Source of the DNA: Escherichia coli
GTDB taxonomy: Bacteria > Pseudomonadota > Gammaproteobacteria > Enterobacterales > Enterobacteriaceae
Assembly: GCA_021307345.1 (NCBI GenBank)
Contig: CP089930.1
Coordinates: 868,001-932,000 of the forward strand
Direction of reading: 5' to 3'
Length of the DNA: 64,000 nucleotides
A model generated the notes under the pieces. That model did no database searches. It saw only the letters and a program-made list of their open reading frames with translations, and had not been told where the DNA came from. Shown here in pieces: positions 29,469 to 39,422 of the stretch. Within the stretch, counting starts at the first letter, position 1. The number at the start of each line of letters is the position of its first letter. Both the position numbers and the translations under genes were made by a program.

Positions 29469-31913
29469 ATGATGATTTTGAGTATTCTCGCTACGGTTGT
29501 CCTGCTCGGCGCGTTGTTTTATCACCGCGTGAGCTTATTTATCAGCAGTCTGATTTTGCTCGCCTGGACAGCCGCCCTCGGCGTCTCTGGTCTGTGGTCG
29601 GCGTGGATACTGGTGCCTCTGGCCATTATCCTCGTGCCATTTAACTTTGCGCCAATGCGTAAGTCGATGATTTCAGCGCCGGTATTTCGCGGTTTCCGTA
29701 AGGTGATGCCACCGATGTCGCGCACTGAGAAAGAAGCGATTGATGCGGGCACCACCTGGTGGGAGGGCGACTTGTTCCAGGGCAAGCCGGACTGGAAAAA
29801 GCTGCATAACTATCCGCAGCCGCGCCTGACCGCAGAAGAGCAAGCGTTTCTCGACGGCCCGGTAGAAGAAGCCTGCCGGATGGCGAATGATTTCCAGATT
29901 ACCCATGAACTGGCAGATCTGCCGCCGGAGCTGTGGGCATATCTGAAAGAGCATCGTTTCTTCGCGATGATCATCAAAAAAGAGTACGGCGGGCTGGAGT
30001 TCTCGGCTTATGCCCAGTCTCGCGTGCTACAAAAACTCTCCGGCGTGAGCGGGATCCTGGCGATTACCGTCGGCGTGCCGAACTCATTAGGCCCGGGCGA
30101 GCTGCTGCAACATTACGGCACTGATGAGCAGAAAAATCACTATCTGCCGCGTCTGGCGCGTGGTCAGGAGATCCCTTGCTTTGCGCTGACCAGCCCGGAA
30201 GCGGGTTCCGATGCGGGCGCTATTCCGGACACCGGGATTGTCTGCATGGGTGAGTGGCAGGGCCAGCAGGTGCTGGGAATGCGTCTGACCTGGAACAAAC
30301 GCTACATTACGCTGGCACCAATTGCGACCGTGCTTGGGCTGGCGTTTAAACTCTCCGACCCGGACAAACTGCTCGGCGGAGACGAAGATTTAGGCATTAC
30401 CTGTGCGCTGATCCCGACCACCACACCGGGCGTGGAAATTGGTCGTCGCCACTTCCCGCTGAACGTACCGTTCCAGAACGGACCGACGCGTGGCAAAGAT
30501 GTCTTCGTACCGATCGATTACATTATCGGCGGCCCCAAAATGGCCGGACAAGGCTGGCGGATGCTGGTGGAGTGTCTCTCGGTAGGTCGTGGCATCACCC
30601 TGCCTTCCAACTCAACCGGCGGCGTGAAGTCGGTGGCGCTGGCAACGGGCGCGTATGCTCACATTCGTCGTCAGTTCAAAATCTCTATCGGTAAGATGGA
30701 AGGGATTGAAGAGCCGCTGGCGCGTATTGCTGGTAATGCGTACGTAATGGATGCTGCGGCGTCGCTGATTACCTACGGCATTATGCTCGGTGAAAAACCG
30801 GCCGTGCTGTCGGCTATCGTTAAGTATCACTGTACCCACCGTGGGCAGCAGTCGATTATCGATGCGATGGATATTACTGGTGGTAAAGGCATTATGCTCG
30901 GTCAGAGCAACTTCCTGGCGCGTGCTTACCAGGGGGCTCCGATTGCCATCACCGTTGAAGGGGCGAATATTCTGACCCGTAGCATGATGATCTTCGGTCA
31001 GGGGGCGATTCGTTGTCATCCATATGTGCTGGAAGAGATGGAAGCGGCAAAAAACAATGACGTCAACGCGTTCGATAAACTGTTGTTCAAACATATCGGT
31101 CACGTCGGTAGTAACAAAGTTCGTAGCTTCTGGCTTGGTTTGACGCGCGGGTTAACCAGCAGTACGCCAACCGGCGATGCAACTAAACGTTATTATCAGC
31201 ACCTGAACCGCCTGAGCGCCAACCTTGCCCTACTTTCTGATGTGTCGATGGCGGTGCTGGGTGGTAGCCTGAAACGCCGTGAGCGTATCTCGGCACGTCT
31301 GGGGGATATTTTAAGTCAGCTTTACCTCGCCTCCGCCGTTTTGAAACGTTATGACGACGAAGGCCGCAATGAAGCTGACCTGCCGCTGGTGCACTGGGGC
31401 GTTCAGGATGCGCTGTATCAGGCTGAACAGGCGATGGATGATTTGCTACAAAACTTCCCGAACCGCGTGGTTGCCGGACTGCTGAATGTGGTGATCTTCC
31501 CAACCGGTCGTCACTATCTGGCGCCGTCTGACAAGCTGGATCATAAGGTGGCGAAGATTTTACAAGTGCCAAACGCCACCCGTTCTCGCATTGGTCGCGG
31601 TCAGTACCTGACGCCGAGTGAGCATAATCCGGTTGGCTTGCTGGAAGAGGCGCTGGTAGATGTGATTGCCGCCGATCCAATTCATCAGCGGATCTGTAAA
31701 GAGCTGGGTAAAAATCTGCCATTTACCCGTCTGGATGAACTGGCACACAACGCGCTGGCGAAAGGGCTAATTGATAAAGACGAAGCCGCCATTCTGGTGA
31801 AAGCGGAAGAGAGCCGTCTGCGCAGTATTAACGTTGATGACTTTGAACCGGAAGAGCTGGCGACGAAGCCGGTAAAGTTGCCGGAGAAAGTGCGGAAAGT
31901 TGAAGCCGCGTAA
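29469..31913 (+). CDS. fadE: Acyl-CoA dehydrogenase FadE
   Basis: An 814-residue flavoenzyme of β-oxidation, oxidising acyl-CoA to trans-2-enoyl-CoA. The N-terminus has two hydrophobic segments (about 1–20 and 25–60), consistent with inner-membrane association; then the acyl-CoA-dehydrogenase fold with '[18 protein letters not shown]' (flavin/substrate) and the candidate catalytic Glu in '[12 protein letters not shown]'. The ATG at 29469 is the K-12 start; earlier codons in frame overlap the FadR site. Confidence 0.96.
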   Translation: MMILSILATVVLLGALFYHRVSLFISSLILLAWTAALGVSGLWSAWILVPLAIILVPFNFAPMRKSMISAPVFRGFRKVMPPMSRTEKEAIDAGTTWWEGDLFQGKPDWKKLHNYPQPRLTAEEQAFLDGPVEEACRMANDFQITHELADLPPELWAYLKEHRFFAMIIKKEYGGLEFSAYAQSRVLQKLSGVSGILAITVGVPNSLGPGELLQHYGTDEQKNHYLPRLARGQEIPCFALTSPEAGSDAGAIPDTGIVCMGEWQGQQVLGMRLTWNKRYITLAPIATVLGLAFKLSDPDKLLGGDEDLGITCALIPTTTPGVEIGRRHFPLNVPFQNGPTRGKDVFVPIDYIIGGPKMAGQGWRMLVECLSVGRGITLPSNSTGGVKSVALATGAYAHIRRQFKISIGKMEGIEEPLARIAGNAYVMDAAASLITYGIMLGEKPAVLSAIVKYHCTHRGQQSIIDAMDITGGKGIMLGQSNFLARAYQGAPIAITVEGANILTRSMMIFGQGAIRCHPYVLEEMEAAKNNDVNAFDKLLFKHIGHVGSNKVRSFWLGLTRGLTSSTPTGDATKRYYQHLNRLSANLALLSDVSMAVLGGSLKRRERISARLGDILSQLYLASAVLKRYDDEGRNEADLPLVHWGVQDALYQAEQAMDDLLQNFPNRVVAGLLNVVIFPTGRHYLAPSDKLDHKVAKILQVPNATRSRIGRGQYLTPSEHNPVGLLEEALVDVIAADPIHQRICKELGKNLPFTRLDELAHNALAKGLIDKDEAAILVKAEESRLRSINVDDFEPEELATKPVKLPEKVRKVEAA

Positions 31914-31920
31914 TTGAACA

Positions 31921-31948
31921 ACGGAGCCGAAAGGCTCCGTTTCTTTAT
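31921..31948 (+). terminator. fadE terminator
   Basis: ACGGAGCC–GAAA–GGCTCCGT followed by TTTCTTTA, starting five bases after the fadE stop codon. It also separates fadE from convergent ivy. Confidence 0.85.
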
Positions 31949-31955
31949 CAGCTAA

Positions 31956-32429
31956 TTATTTGAAATTAAATCCATCTGGATGGTTTTCCAGGCTGCCAGT
32001 CAACGCCGCGAACAGCACCGTTTTACCATCAATCGAGAGCGCATCGTTCACATTCAGCCAGGTGAGCTTCTCTTGCGAAGTTTTCTCATCAATGGTTGAG
32101 AACAGACCCGTCATCTGATTAGATTTCTCGGACCACATCACCGCAATACGTTGCGAGCCGCAATCATGCGGTTTGCACGCACTCATCACCTGATAAGTCT
32201 CATCGCCCAACGTTACGGTTTGTGCGGGGGTATAAGTACCGCCTTTCATCACCCAGACTGGTAGCTTATGCCCTTGCACCATCTGATTAAACGCAGCTTT
32301 GGTGGCTTCGCCCTTTGCCAGGCTGCTAATTGTTAAATCATCCTGCGCCATTGCACTGGTGGCGATGACCAAAGCGGCGACTGTCGTTATTGCCTTAAAC
32401 ATCATTCCTCCCGAGCTTATCCTGCCCAT
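31956..32429 (-). CDS. ivy: Vertebrate C-type lysozyme inhibitor Ivy
   Basis: A 157-residue periplasmic protein with a signal peptide ending at SAMA. The inhibitory loop 'SACKPHDCGS' (disulphide-closed, His inserted in the lysozyme active site) is intact. Ivy protects the cell against lysozyme and possibly limits its own lytic transglycosylases. Also potentially useful beside a T6SS island with a lysozyme-fold effector, though that is speculation. Confidence 0.95.
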   Translation of the reverse strand: MGRISSGGMMFKAITTVAALVIATSAMAQDDLTISSLAKGEATKAAFNQMVQGHKLPVWVMKGGTYTPAQTVTLGDETYQVMSACKPHDCGSQRIAVMWSEKSNQMTGLFSTIDEKTSQEKLTWLNVNDALSIDGKTVLFAALTGSLENHPDGFNFK

Positions 32430-32582
32430 GTTATTAACACCCTAAAGCCTGGCGATAACACGATATTTTGCAAATCAGATATTTCCAATATCTGCATTTG
32501 TTATCAATTTATTCCGCAGTAAGGTAATAGCCTGATAACGTGTTAAAGTTATAAAACCCCTCGAATAAAGGAGTTGTACACC

Positions 32583-33353
32583 GTGCCTGGTTTGAAGATT
32601 ACGCTTTTGCAGCAACCGTTGGTGTGGATGGATGGTCCTGCCAACCTGCGCCATTTTGATCGTCAACTGGAAGGTATTACCGGGCGCGATGCGATCGTTC
32701 TACCAGAGATGTTCACCAGCGGCTTTGCCATGGAAGCGGCGGTTTCATCGCTATCGCAAGAGAACGTGGTGGACTGGATGAGCGCCAAAGCGCAACAGTG
32801 CAATGCGTTGATTGCGGGCAGTGTTGCATTACAAACGGACTCAGGTTCGGTTAATCGCTTTTTGCTGGTTGAGCCGAGCGGCACGGTACATTTTTATGAC
32901 AAGCGTCATCTGTTCCGCATGGCGGATGAGCATCTGCATTATAAAGCGGGCAATGAGCGAGTGATTGTGGAATGGCGCGGCTGGCGTATTTTGCCGCTGG
33001 TGTGCTACGACCTACGTTTTCCGGTGTGGTCGCGCAATTTCAACGATTATGACCTGGCAATCTACGTCGCCAACTGGCCTGCCCCGCGCTCTCTGCACTG
33101 GCAGGCTTTGCTGACGGCTCGCGCTATTGAAAATCAGGCGTATGTGGCGGGATGTAATCGCGTGGGTAGCGATGGCAATGGCTGCCACTATCGCGGCGAC
33201 AGTCGGGTGATTAATCCGCAAGGCGAAACTCTCGCTAGCGCCGAACCACACCAGGCCACACGCATTGATGCAGAACTTTCGATGGTGGCATTACGAGAAT
33301 ATCGTGAAAAATTCCCGGCATGGCAGGACGCGGATGGGTTCAGGTTGCTGTGA
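32583..33353 (+). CDS. yafV: Omega-amidase (nitrilase family) YafV
   Basis: A 256-residue C–N hydrolase; catalytic Glu in 'LPEMFTSGF', Lys in 'YDKRHLFRM' and Cys in 'LVCYDLRFP'. YafV hydrolyses α-ketoglutaramate-type amides (metabolite repair). GTG at 32583 is chosen because AAAGGAG lies just upstream, as in K-12. It is the last backbone gene before the T6SS island. Confidence 0.93.
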   Translation: MPGLKITLLQQPLVWMDGPANLRHFDRQLEGITGRDAIVLPEMFTSGFAMEAAVSSLSQENVVDWMSAKAQQCNALIAGSVALQTDSGSVNRFLLVEPSGTVHFYDKRHLFRMADEHLHYKAGNERVIVEWRGWRILPLVCYDLRFPVWSRNFNDYDLAIYVANWPAPRSLHWQALLTARAIENQAYVAGCNRVGSDGNGCHYRGDSRVINPQGETLASAEPHQATRIDAELSMVALREYREKFPAWQDADGFRLL

Positions 33354-34078
33354 GTGGGCGTTGTTTTTAGGGAAGGGACTGGGTAGACGCCCTCCGCAAG
33401 GACTGACGCGCGGTCACTGTAATCTCATTGGATTTCTCATCTGTCTTAATCTGCCCAAGGCTCAGACTGTGCATAGTTGAGAACGCACTAATGACATGAA
33501 TCGCTCCCTTGCGGCGACTCTTATCATAAGAGTGCCGGAGCGTTTTTCCATCAATTGCGATAATGTCTTTATCATTTGAACAATGACAATCACGCATCCA
33601 GTTAATAAAACGTTCGTGAAATTTTGTAGGACTGATACAGGATACAACTCTGGCTATTGTGTCATGAACTGGAATACCGTTTTCAAAATCACCATATTGC
33701 TTCAGGAAATCAAGATGTGTCTCGCCAAAATCTTCTATATCTTCCTATCCTTCAGCCCCGAAAATGACGGCACAAATAGTCAACAGTAGAGTATCTGACA
33801 AATTATGTTCCACTTTCCAGGCTTGTCTGTAATCAGGGATAATAGAAATATGCTCCATCATTTTTTAAGTACCATTTTGTTCTCCTTATTTATGTAAGGA
33901 GTATTTGATTATATATAAGCTGTGAAAAACAGTTTTGAGTAATAAGGAATTACTCAATTATTGAATATATAGTGCGAATTATTTAGTGCAAAAAACAACG
34001 TTATGTGATCTTTCCCTGGGGCTGCCCCCCCCCCCTTAATCACCGCTCACCACACGCAACTAATCAAGGTAGTTAATC
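33354..34078. other. Island border zone without an intact gene
   Basis: 725 bp holding a dead H-repeat transposase (33425–33861), a 7-bp inverted repeat CTCCTTA/TAAGGAG (33882–33901), a perfect 9-bp inverted repeat TTGAGTAAT/ATTACTCAA (33935–33957) and an 11-C run (34025–34035). About 65 bp after yafV (33360–33424) match neither backbone nor H-repeat that I can recognise and mark the recombination joint. Confidence 0.6.
33425..33861 (-). pseudogene. H-repeat (ISAs1-type) transposase, 5' fragment with stop
   Basis: The minus-strand frame beginning at the ATG pair (33861) reads '[19 protein letters not shown]…', the N-terminus of H-repeat-associated (YhhI/RhsD-type) ISAs1-family transposases. 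A TAG replaces a Trp codon ('[11 protein letters not shown]'), and homology ends after 'TDEKSNEIT' near 33425; the C-terminal ~60% is absent. H-repeats are typical companions of rhs loci in E. coli, fitting its place next to the rhs gene of this island. Confidence 0.82.
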
Positions 34079-34372
34079 ATGGCTGAACACGATATTACGC
34101 CAGAAGTCACCATTTCCAAAACACAGCGCCGCTGTACCGTGGGTTATCTGCCCAACCGCAGTGACACGCCGGTGATCAAAATCAGCGCCAAATGGCTGAG
34201 AGAAGCGGGATTTGAGATCGGCACGGGCGTTACCGTGAAGATCTCGGAAGGTTGCCTGATCCTGCTAGCGGATAACAACGAAGCACAGGAACTGCGCAGG
34301 GAACTTTATCAGTTTAAACAGGCAGTTAAGAGGATGCGTGACGGGATGTTTAGTGTGCTGAACGAGAGTTAA
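34079..34372 (+). CDS. SymE-like toxin family protein
   Basis: A 97-residue protein resembling SymE, the SOS-induced toxin derived from an AbrB/MazE fold: 'RCTVGYLPNRSDTPVIKISAKWLREAGFEIGTGVTVKISEGCLILLAD' spans the SpoVT/AbrB-like domain (about 20–68), then a helical tail. K-12 SymE is controlled by the antisense RNA SymR; an equivalent antisense RNA cannot be confirmed here. An 11-C run ends 43 bp before the start. SymE-like genes are frequently found beside rhs loci. Ribosome site AAGGTAG is present. Confidence 0.8.
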   Translation: MAEHDITPEVTISKTQRRCTVGYLPNRSDTPVIKISAKWLREAGFEIGTGVTVKISEGCLILLADNNEAQELRRELYQFKQAVKRMRDGMFSVLNES

Positions 34373-34376
34373 GTCA

Positions 34377-34410
34377 TAAAAAGCCGGGAGGCTTAAATAA
34401 CCGCCCGGCT
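34377..34410 (-). terminator. Terminator shared by symE-like gene and the T6SS leftward arm
   Basis: AGCCGGG (34382–34388) and CCCGGCT (34404–34410) form a 7-bp stem; on the minus strand it is followed by TTTTTATG, so it best serves the rhs–immunity transcript ending ten bases earlier, while it can also stop the convergent symE-like gene. Confidence 0.75.
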
Positions 34411-34419
34411 TCATTATCA

Positions 34420-34710
34420 TTAAGCTAACTTTAATAATAATTCACTAGCGCGCGAAAACTCATAATCTAAAAGATCGTCATTAATATTAACTTTATAACT
34501 TAATGCCTTATTTAAATATATTTTTGCGTCTTCCAATGATCCAACTTCAAAAAGTAAATCACCAAGACATACTAAAGCACGAACCAATATTACAAAATCA
34601 TTCTCATTTTCGGCCTGTAAAATGACATTCTCTAATTGTGCGCGACCTTTATCTAACTTACCATAATCTAACAATAAAAGTGCTTTTTTTAATTCAATAC
34701 TGGATTTCAT
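34420..34710 (-). CDS. Predicted immunity protein of the Rhs toxin (TPR-like)
   Basis: A 96-residue, all-helical, acidic protein without signal peptide; heptad-like helices ('KALLLLDYGKLDKGRAQLENVI', 'LGDLLFEVGSLEDAKIYLNKAL') look like two to three tetratricopeptide repeats. It starts five bases after the rhs stop codon, the position of immunity genes for Rhs C-terminal toxins. A cytosolic, acidic inhibitor suits a nuclease toxin. AT-rich like the toxin tip and unlike the GC-rich rhs core. Function is inferred from position. Confidence 0.7.
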   Translation of the reverse strand: MKSSIELKKALLLLDYGKLDKGRAQLENVILQAENENDFVILVRALVCLGDLLFEVGSLEDAKIYLNKALSYKVNINDDLLDYEFSRASELLLKLA

Positions 34711-34715
34711 GGCAG

Positions 34716-37700
34716 TTACTTACACCCGTATCTTTTATTAAAATTCCTTGATGAAGCCGCTATCTTATGCTCTTTCATCATATTTTTTATATTTCTTTGG
34801 AGATCAGATTTACTAAAATCAGGATTTTGGGTAAACCAAGCCTTCCACTGATCATTCCACCCAGCATCATGAACTGCACTGTGTTGAGCACTAGGAATAC
34901 GTGATATTTGCCGATGAATATAATCTGTAGGTTTCAGTATTCCTGCTTTTTCCATTTGCGCTATGAACGCTTTGTCGTTCATCAGCGCCTGAGGAATTAA
35001 ATGATGATCCCTCATTGAGGCCGGACCATAACGATCACGCCAAGCTGAAGTTTCTCTGTCCATCCCTCCAGCAGTTTTTCCCGTCACCGTTGCTAAACCT
35101 AGTGGATCAATCCACCCCAGCGGATTCGGCGCGTATTGGTATAAGTTTAGCCCACCCGCCAACCCTATCGGGTCCGGCTGCGTAAACCGCCCGACATCCG
35201 GATCATAGTACCTGTGCAGATTGTAGTGCAGCCCCGTTTCCCTGTCGAGGTACTGTCCCTGGTAGCGCAGGCTCTGCTCCACCCCGCCGTGATCCTTCTC
35301 CTGTATTGTGTTTCCCCAGACCTGGTATCCCGTCTCCCACACGATTTTCCCGTCGCTGTCCGTCAGCTCTTCCGGCGCGCCGTTCACATCCGTGTGAAAA
35401 TACAGTACCCGGGCCGGTTCCCCTTTGCCCGCCTTATCCACCCGCGCCAGCGGTTCATAACTCCCCGGGGCACTGTAAATATACAGGCTGCTGCTCCCTT
35501 CCGGCCTGCTCTCCTGCGCCAGCCGCATCCCGTCCCATAAAAATTTTGTCCGGTTGTACGCTTTACCGTCATGGCTGATATGCTGTTTTTCCGTCCGCCT
35601 CCCCAGCGCATCGTACACATACCGGTATGTCCCCCGCGCTGTCCTCGCCTCCACCATCCGGTGCTCCGCATCATAGCGGTAACTCTGCGTTCCGCTCCGG
35701 CCCTGCTTTTCCACCATCCGGCCATATTCGTCATAACGGTAGTGCACACCACGGTAAGACATCAGCCTGCTGAACGGCACCACGCTGTTTTCTGCCGTGG
35801 CCCTTTCCCCCGCACGCCGGTCCAGCAGGTTTCCCGCTGCGTCGTACTGCCAGCTCGCCAGATACCCCTCATCCTCCAGGCGGCACGCCGTGATGCGCCC
35901 CGTGCTGTCGTAAAAGTAATCCGTTTCGCCCCGCCGGCTGTGCCGTGTCTTCAGCAGTTCGTCCTGACCGTTGTAGCTGTACTGCCGGTCCGTGAACGTC
36001 TCCGGCACCACCCCGCGCATTCCGCTGCAGGTCTCCTTACGTTTCAGCCGCCCGGCAGGGTCATAAAGCTGCCGCGTGCTCAGCCGCCCCTGGCTTCTGA
36101 GTACCTCCCGGTGCAGGCTGTCACGCGTGAACTCGCTGATGACTTCCCGGTCCAGATTTATCTGCTGGAGATGACCGCTGCCGTAGTACAGATGCCGCTG
36201 CGTTCTGCCGTCCGGAAACGTGGTGGCAGTCCGGTTGCCCAGTTCGTCGTACCGGTGGGTCAGGACGCCCTGCGCCGTCTCCTCGCTCAGCATCCGGCCT
36301 GGTCTGTCGTAACTGAAGCGGATTATCTCCGGCGCGCCGGTTTCGTCTGCGTCGTGCCGCCGGCAGCGGATTTCCAGCAGCTGGTCTGCCGCGTCATAAA
36401 CGTATTCCGTGCGGGTTTCTGCCGTCTCCTTTGCGGTGAGCCGGCCCGCTGCATCACGCATCAGCCGGTGGCGGATTTCTCCGCCCTGGTCGCCCGTGAA
36501 CACCACCTCCGTGACCGCGTTCAGCGCGTTGTAACGGTACGCCTGACGGCAGCCGTCCGGATTTATCTGCTCCGCCAGACGGTCCAGCACATCGTGGCGG
36601 AACCGGTAGCTTTCTCCGTTCTCGTTTGTCAGCGTGACCAGACGCCCGTAGGCGTCGTACCCGAACCCCGTCCTGCGCCCCGCCGCGTCCGTGCGGATGC
36701 GCACCCGCCCCTGCCCGTCGCGCTGCCAGCGCGTTATCTGCCCTGCCGGGCTGGTGTATTTCACCAGCCTGCCCGCCGCATCCGGCTGGTAACGCGCCGT
36801 GCGACCGTCCGCCAGTATCACCTCCACCAGGTGACCGCTGTCGTCATACCCGTAGCGCGTGCTGTGGCTCTGCGCGTCTGTCATCCGTATCAGCCGCGTG
36901 CGTTCATCATAGAACCAGGCCGTCTGCGAGCCGGAGCAGTCCGTGTGCCGCATCAGCTGCCCGTCTTCGTTCCACTGAAGGTATTTATTTCCCCCGCGTG
37001 CGTCGGTTATCTGCACCACCTGGCCGTGGCGGTCATACTGATACCGGGAGCTCTGTTGCAGCGGGTCGGTCACGGCAAGAAGATTGCCGCGTTCATCGTA
37101 CTCACAGCGCCAGCTGTTGCCCCCCGCATCCACCTCCGTCTCCGGTTCGTGCCACACCGGGTGCCACTGCGTCTGCGACACCCGCCCCATTGGGTCGTGC
37201 GTCTCCGTGATATGCCCCTGACGGTCATACACATAGCGCCATCTGCCGCCCTGAGCATCGGTCATCCCCAGCAGCAGCCGTTCTTCGTCGCTCCAGCGGA
37301 ACGTCATCACCTGCCCGGCCTCGTCCCGGTACGCCGTCACCTGGTTCTGCGCATCCCACTGATGATAACGCGTGCGCCCCAGACCGTCCGTCACGCACAG
37401 CCTGCGCGCCGCCAGGTTCCACGCCAGCCGGTACCGTTCACCGCTGTCCGTGTGGTGCCCCGTCACCCGCCACGCTGCGTCATCCGGACCGTCATACCAG
37501 CCCCACTGATAATAATATCCCTCGCCGCCCGGCTGGCGGTGCAGGGTCATGCAGTGATTATCGTTGTAGGCAAACTCGCGCAGCAGGTGGCCGGTACTGT
37601 CGTACACGCCGGTCAGCTGCCCGGCGGCGTCATAACTGTAACGACGCAGCAGTAAAGGTGCAGTATCAGGGAAATGTTGATAAATCTGCGTCACCCGCCG

Positions 37701-39404
37701 GGGATGCGCCGCCAGGTCGTAATGCAGACGGATGCACGGACGCCGCTGTTCGCCGCTGATTTGCGTGATGCGCCCCAGCTCGTCGTGGTACAGATTCAGA
37801 CAGTTGCTGTTACGGTCGCCCAGCATTTTCAGCCGCTGGCGCTGCGGGTGATGCGGGTCGGCTTCAAACAGAAAAAACTGTCCATCATCGCTGCTGATAA
37901 GCCAGTGCCCCTGCTCACCACGCCGTACTGCCAGTCCTTCACCGGGACTGTAAAACCCGCTCCCCGGCAGCACGGCTTCCATATCCAGGCGTCGCCCCAT
38001 ACCCGACACAAAGGTCATGCAGTTTTCGTCCGCGTTACCCGGTGTGCGCTCGAGGCTCACTTCATACATCACACTCCAGCCCTGACCGAACATCCCATCC
38101 GTGCGCTCGTCACGACTGCTGTACACACGCTGCCAGTCCAGCGGAAAGTGACCCGGCAGGCTGAAGTCGAAATCGTCGTCATCCGCCAGATATTTGGCTC
38201 CGGTGGCGGCGTTGACCGGATGTGGAAGGGCGCTGATGGCCTTCTGTGTTATCATGCTCATCCCGACACCGGCAGCAAAACAGGCGATTTTAGAAAGCAT
38301 TTTGCCCGGGCGGAGAAACATCAGCGCCACGGTTGCCACCAGGGTTATCTGCGACCTGCCGCTTCTGATATCCCTGACCACCAGTAACGGCCCCCCAATG
38401 CGGACATCCGGTGACACAAACGCCCCGTCCCCCGGCTCATTCACCACCCGGGCCTCACAGGTACAGCGTGCCCCGCTGCGTGCCGCCGGCTGGCTGTTGA
38501 TACGCACATCCCGAGCGCCTTCCGCGATATACTCCGCCGCTGGCGGTTCGTCATCATCTCTGAACAGATTGCTGATACTGCCAATAACCGCATTCACGCC
38601 CTGAAAGGCGGTTTCCAGCATACCGTCCGGACTGAACAGGTTAAGGACCGTTCCCGCAGGGTCATCCAGAAAGGCGGCTTTTTTTTGTGCGAGTAACTGA
38701 GTCAGTGAGGAGGGATGTTTATGGCAGTCGATTTTATCGTCAGGGGTCGGGGTGGAGCCCGGAGCCGCACTGGCCACAGTGGGCTGCCACAGTTCCGACA
38801 CAAAATGTGTCACGCCATCCACCAGCTCAGCACGCCCTTCTTCCGTACTGAGCTGGCCGGACAGCGCCCGGGACATCAGCACAGGTCCTGTCACCGGGTT
38901 AACCGCCAGGGCTATGGCCCCCGCCATTTCCAGATATTCCCCGGCCACATCCCGGAATGTTCTGGCGTCCTCCTGACGCTGCGCTTCTTCCTGTTCCGCC
39001 TTCGCCTGCGCTTCCTGCGCCTCAATCTCCTGCCGCGATACCGCAGTGGCTGCTGCCCGCGCGGCAGGTTTGCTGTTGATCAATGTGTCACCAGAGCCGG
39101 TGAGGATGTAACCTTCAGTCTGAGGCGGGAACAACATATCAGCGAGGGCAGAACAGGCTTCGCTGACCGTTTCTGTCACGCCGGTGTACACCATCGCCAC
39201 CCCCGCCACAAAACCGGTCAGCACGACGGCCGTGCACCCCAGCGTCACCCCCGCTGACGCTGCCAGCACCGTGGCAGCGCCGACAATCAGGGCATCAATA
39301 ACGACATTTGCCGCCACTTCCAGCACAGCCCCCAGCACATCTGCCATAAACGACGTATGCAGCAGGGCATCCCCCTGCCTTGCCGCCCAGAATGCCTCTT
39401 CCAT
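34716..39404 (-). CDS. rhs: T6SS Rhs effector: prePAAR–PAAR–Rhs core–HH nuclease tip
   Basis: 1562 residues. Residues 7–16 'AARQGDALLH' are a prePAAR motif, followed by two hydrophobic helices (about 22–70) that EagR-type chaperones shield. PAAR-like sequence lies around 95–120 and 288–345 (Cys pair in 'ARCTCEA'). YD-repeat cage covers about 400–1425 and closes with 'VGRFTQPDPIGLAGGLNLYQYAPNPLGWIDPLGLA'. The last 124 residues are the released toxin with 'RDHHLIPQALM' and 'AQHSAVHDAGWNDQWKAWF', an HH/AHH- or DUF2380-like nuclease signature. The tip (to about 35090) is AT-rich while the core is strongly GC-rich, so it was swapped in. Loaded on VgrG, it would kill neighbours lacking the downstream immunity gene. 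Confidence 0.9.
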   Translation of the reverse strand: MEEAFWAARQGDALLHTSFMADVLGAVLEVAANVVIDALIVGAATVLAASAGVTLGCTAVVLTGFVAGVAMVYTGVTETVSEACSALADMLFPPQTEGYILTGSGDTLINSKPAARAAATAVSRQEIEAQEAQAKAEQEEAQRQEDARTFRDVAGEYLEMAGAIALAVNPVTGPVLMSRALSGQLSTEEGRAELVDGVTHFVSELWQPTVASAAPGSTPTPDDKIDCHKHPSSLTQLLAQKKAAFLDDPAGTVLNLFSPDGMLETAFQGVNAVIGSISNLFRDDDEPPAAEYIAEGARDVRINSQPAARSGARCTCEARVVNEPGDGAFVSPDVRIGGPLLVVRDIRSGRSQITLVATVALMFLRPGKMLSKIACFAAGVGMSMITQKAISALPHPVNAATGAKYLADDDDFDFSLPGHFPLDWQRVYSSRDERTDGMFGQGWSVMYEVSLERTPGNADENCMTFVSGMGRRLDMEAVLPGSGFYSPGEGLAVRRGEQGHWLISSDDGQFFLFEADPHHPQRQRLKMLGDRNSNCLNLYHDELGRITQISGEQRRPCIRLHYDLAAHPRRVTQIYQHFPDTAPLLLRRYSYDAAGQLTGVYDSTGHLLREFAYNDNHCMTLHRQPGGEGYYYQWGWYDGPDDAAWRVTGHHTDSGERYRLAWNLAARRLCVTDGLGRTRYHQWDAQNQVTAYRDEAGQVMTFRWSDEERLLLGMTDAQGGRWRYVYDRQGHITETHDPMGRVSQTQWHPVWHEPETEVDAGGNSWRCEYDERGNLLAVTDPLQQSSRYQYDRHGQVVQITDARGGNKYLQWNEDGQLMRHTDCSGSQTAWFYDERTRLIRMTDAQSHSTRYGYDDSGHLVEVILADGRTARYQPDAAGRLVKYTSPAGQITRWQRDGQGRVRIRTDAAGRRTGFGYDAYGRLVTLTNENGESYRFRHDVLDRLAEQINPDGCRQAYRYNALNAVTEVVFTGDQGGEIRHRLMRDAAGRLTAKETAETRTEYVYDAADQLLEIRCRRHDADETGAPEIIRFSYDRPGRMLSEETAQGVLTHRYDELGNRTATTFPDGRTQRHLYYGSGHLQQINLDREVISEFTRDSLHREVLRSQGRLSTRQLYDPAGRLKRKETCSGMRGVVPETFTDRQYSYNGQDELLKTRHSRRGETDYFYDSTGRITACRLEDEGYLASWQYDAAGNLLDRRAGERATAENSVVPFSRLMSYRGVHYRYDEYGRMVEKQGRSGTQSYRYDAEHRMVEARTARGTYRYVYDALGRRTEKQHISHDGKAYNRTKFLWDGMRLAQESRPEGSSSLYIYSAPGSYEPLARVDKAGKGEPARVLYFHTDVNGAPEELTDSDGKIVWETGYQVWGNTIQEKDHGGVEQSLRYQGQYLDRETGLHYNLHRYYDPDVGRFTQPDPIGLAGGLNLYQYAPNPLGWIDPLGLATVTGKTAGGMDRETSAWRDRYGPASMRDHHLIPQALMNDKAFIAQMEKAGILKPTDYIHRQISRIPSAQHSAVHDAGWNDQWKAWFTQNPDFSKSDLQRNIKNMMKEHKIAASSRNFNKRYGCK

Positions 39405-39422
39405 GTCCCGTTCCCTGTGTGA

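Noticed and set aside
33920-33934. CTGTGAAAAACAG as a LexA box for the SymE-like gene
   Set aside because: Spacing between CTGT and ACAG is 5, not the 8 of an SOS box, and it lies about 150 bp from the start.
35571-37655. 694-codon open frame antisense to rhs
   Set aside because: GC-rich rhs repeats leave antisense frames open by codon bias; the product is Pro/Arg/His-rich with no domain and no ribosome site.
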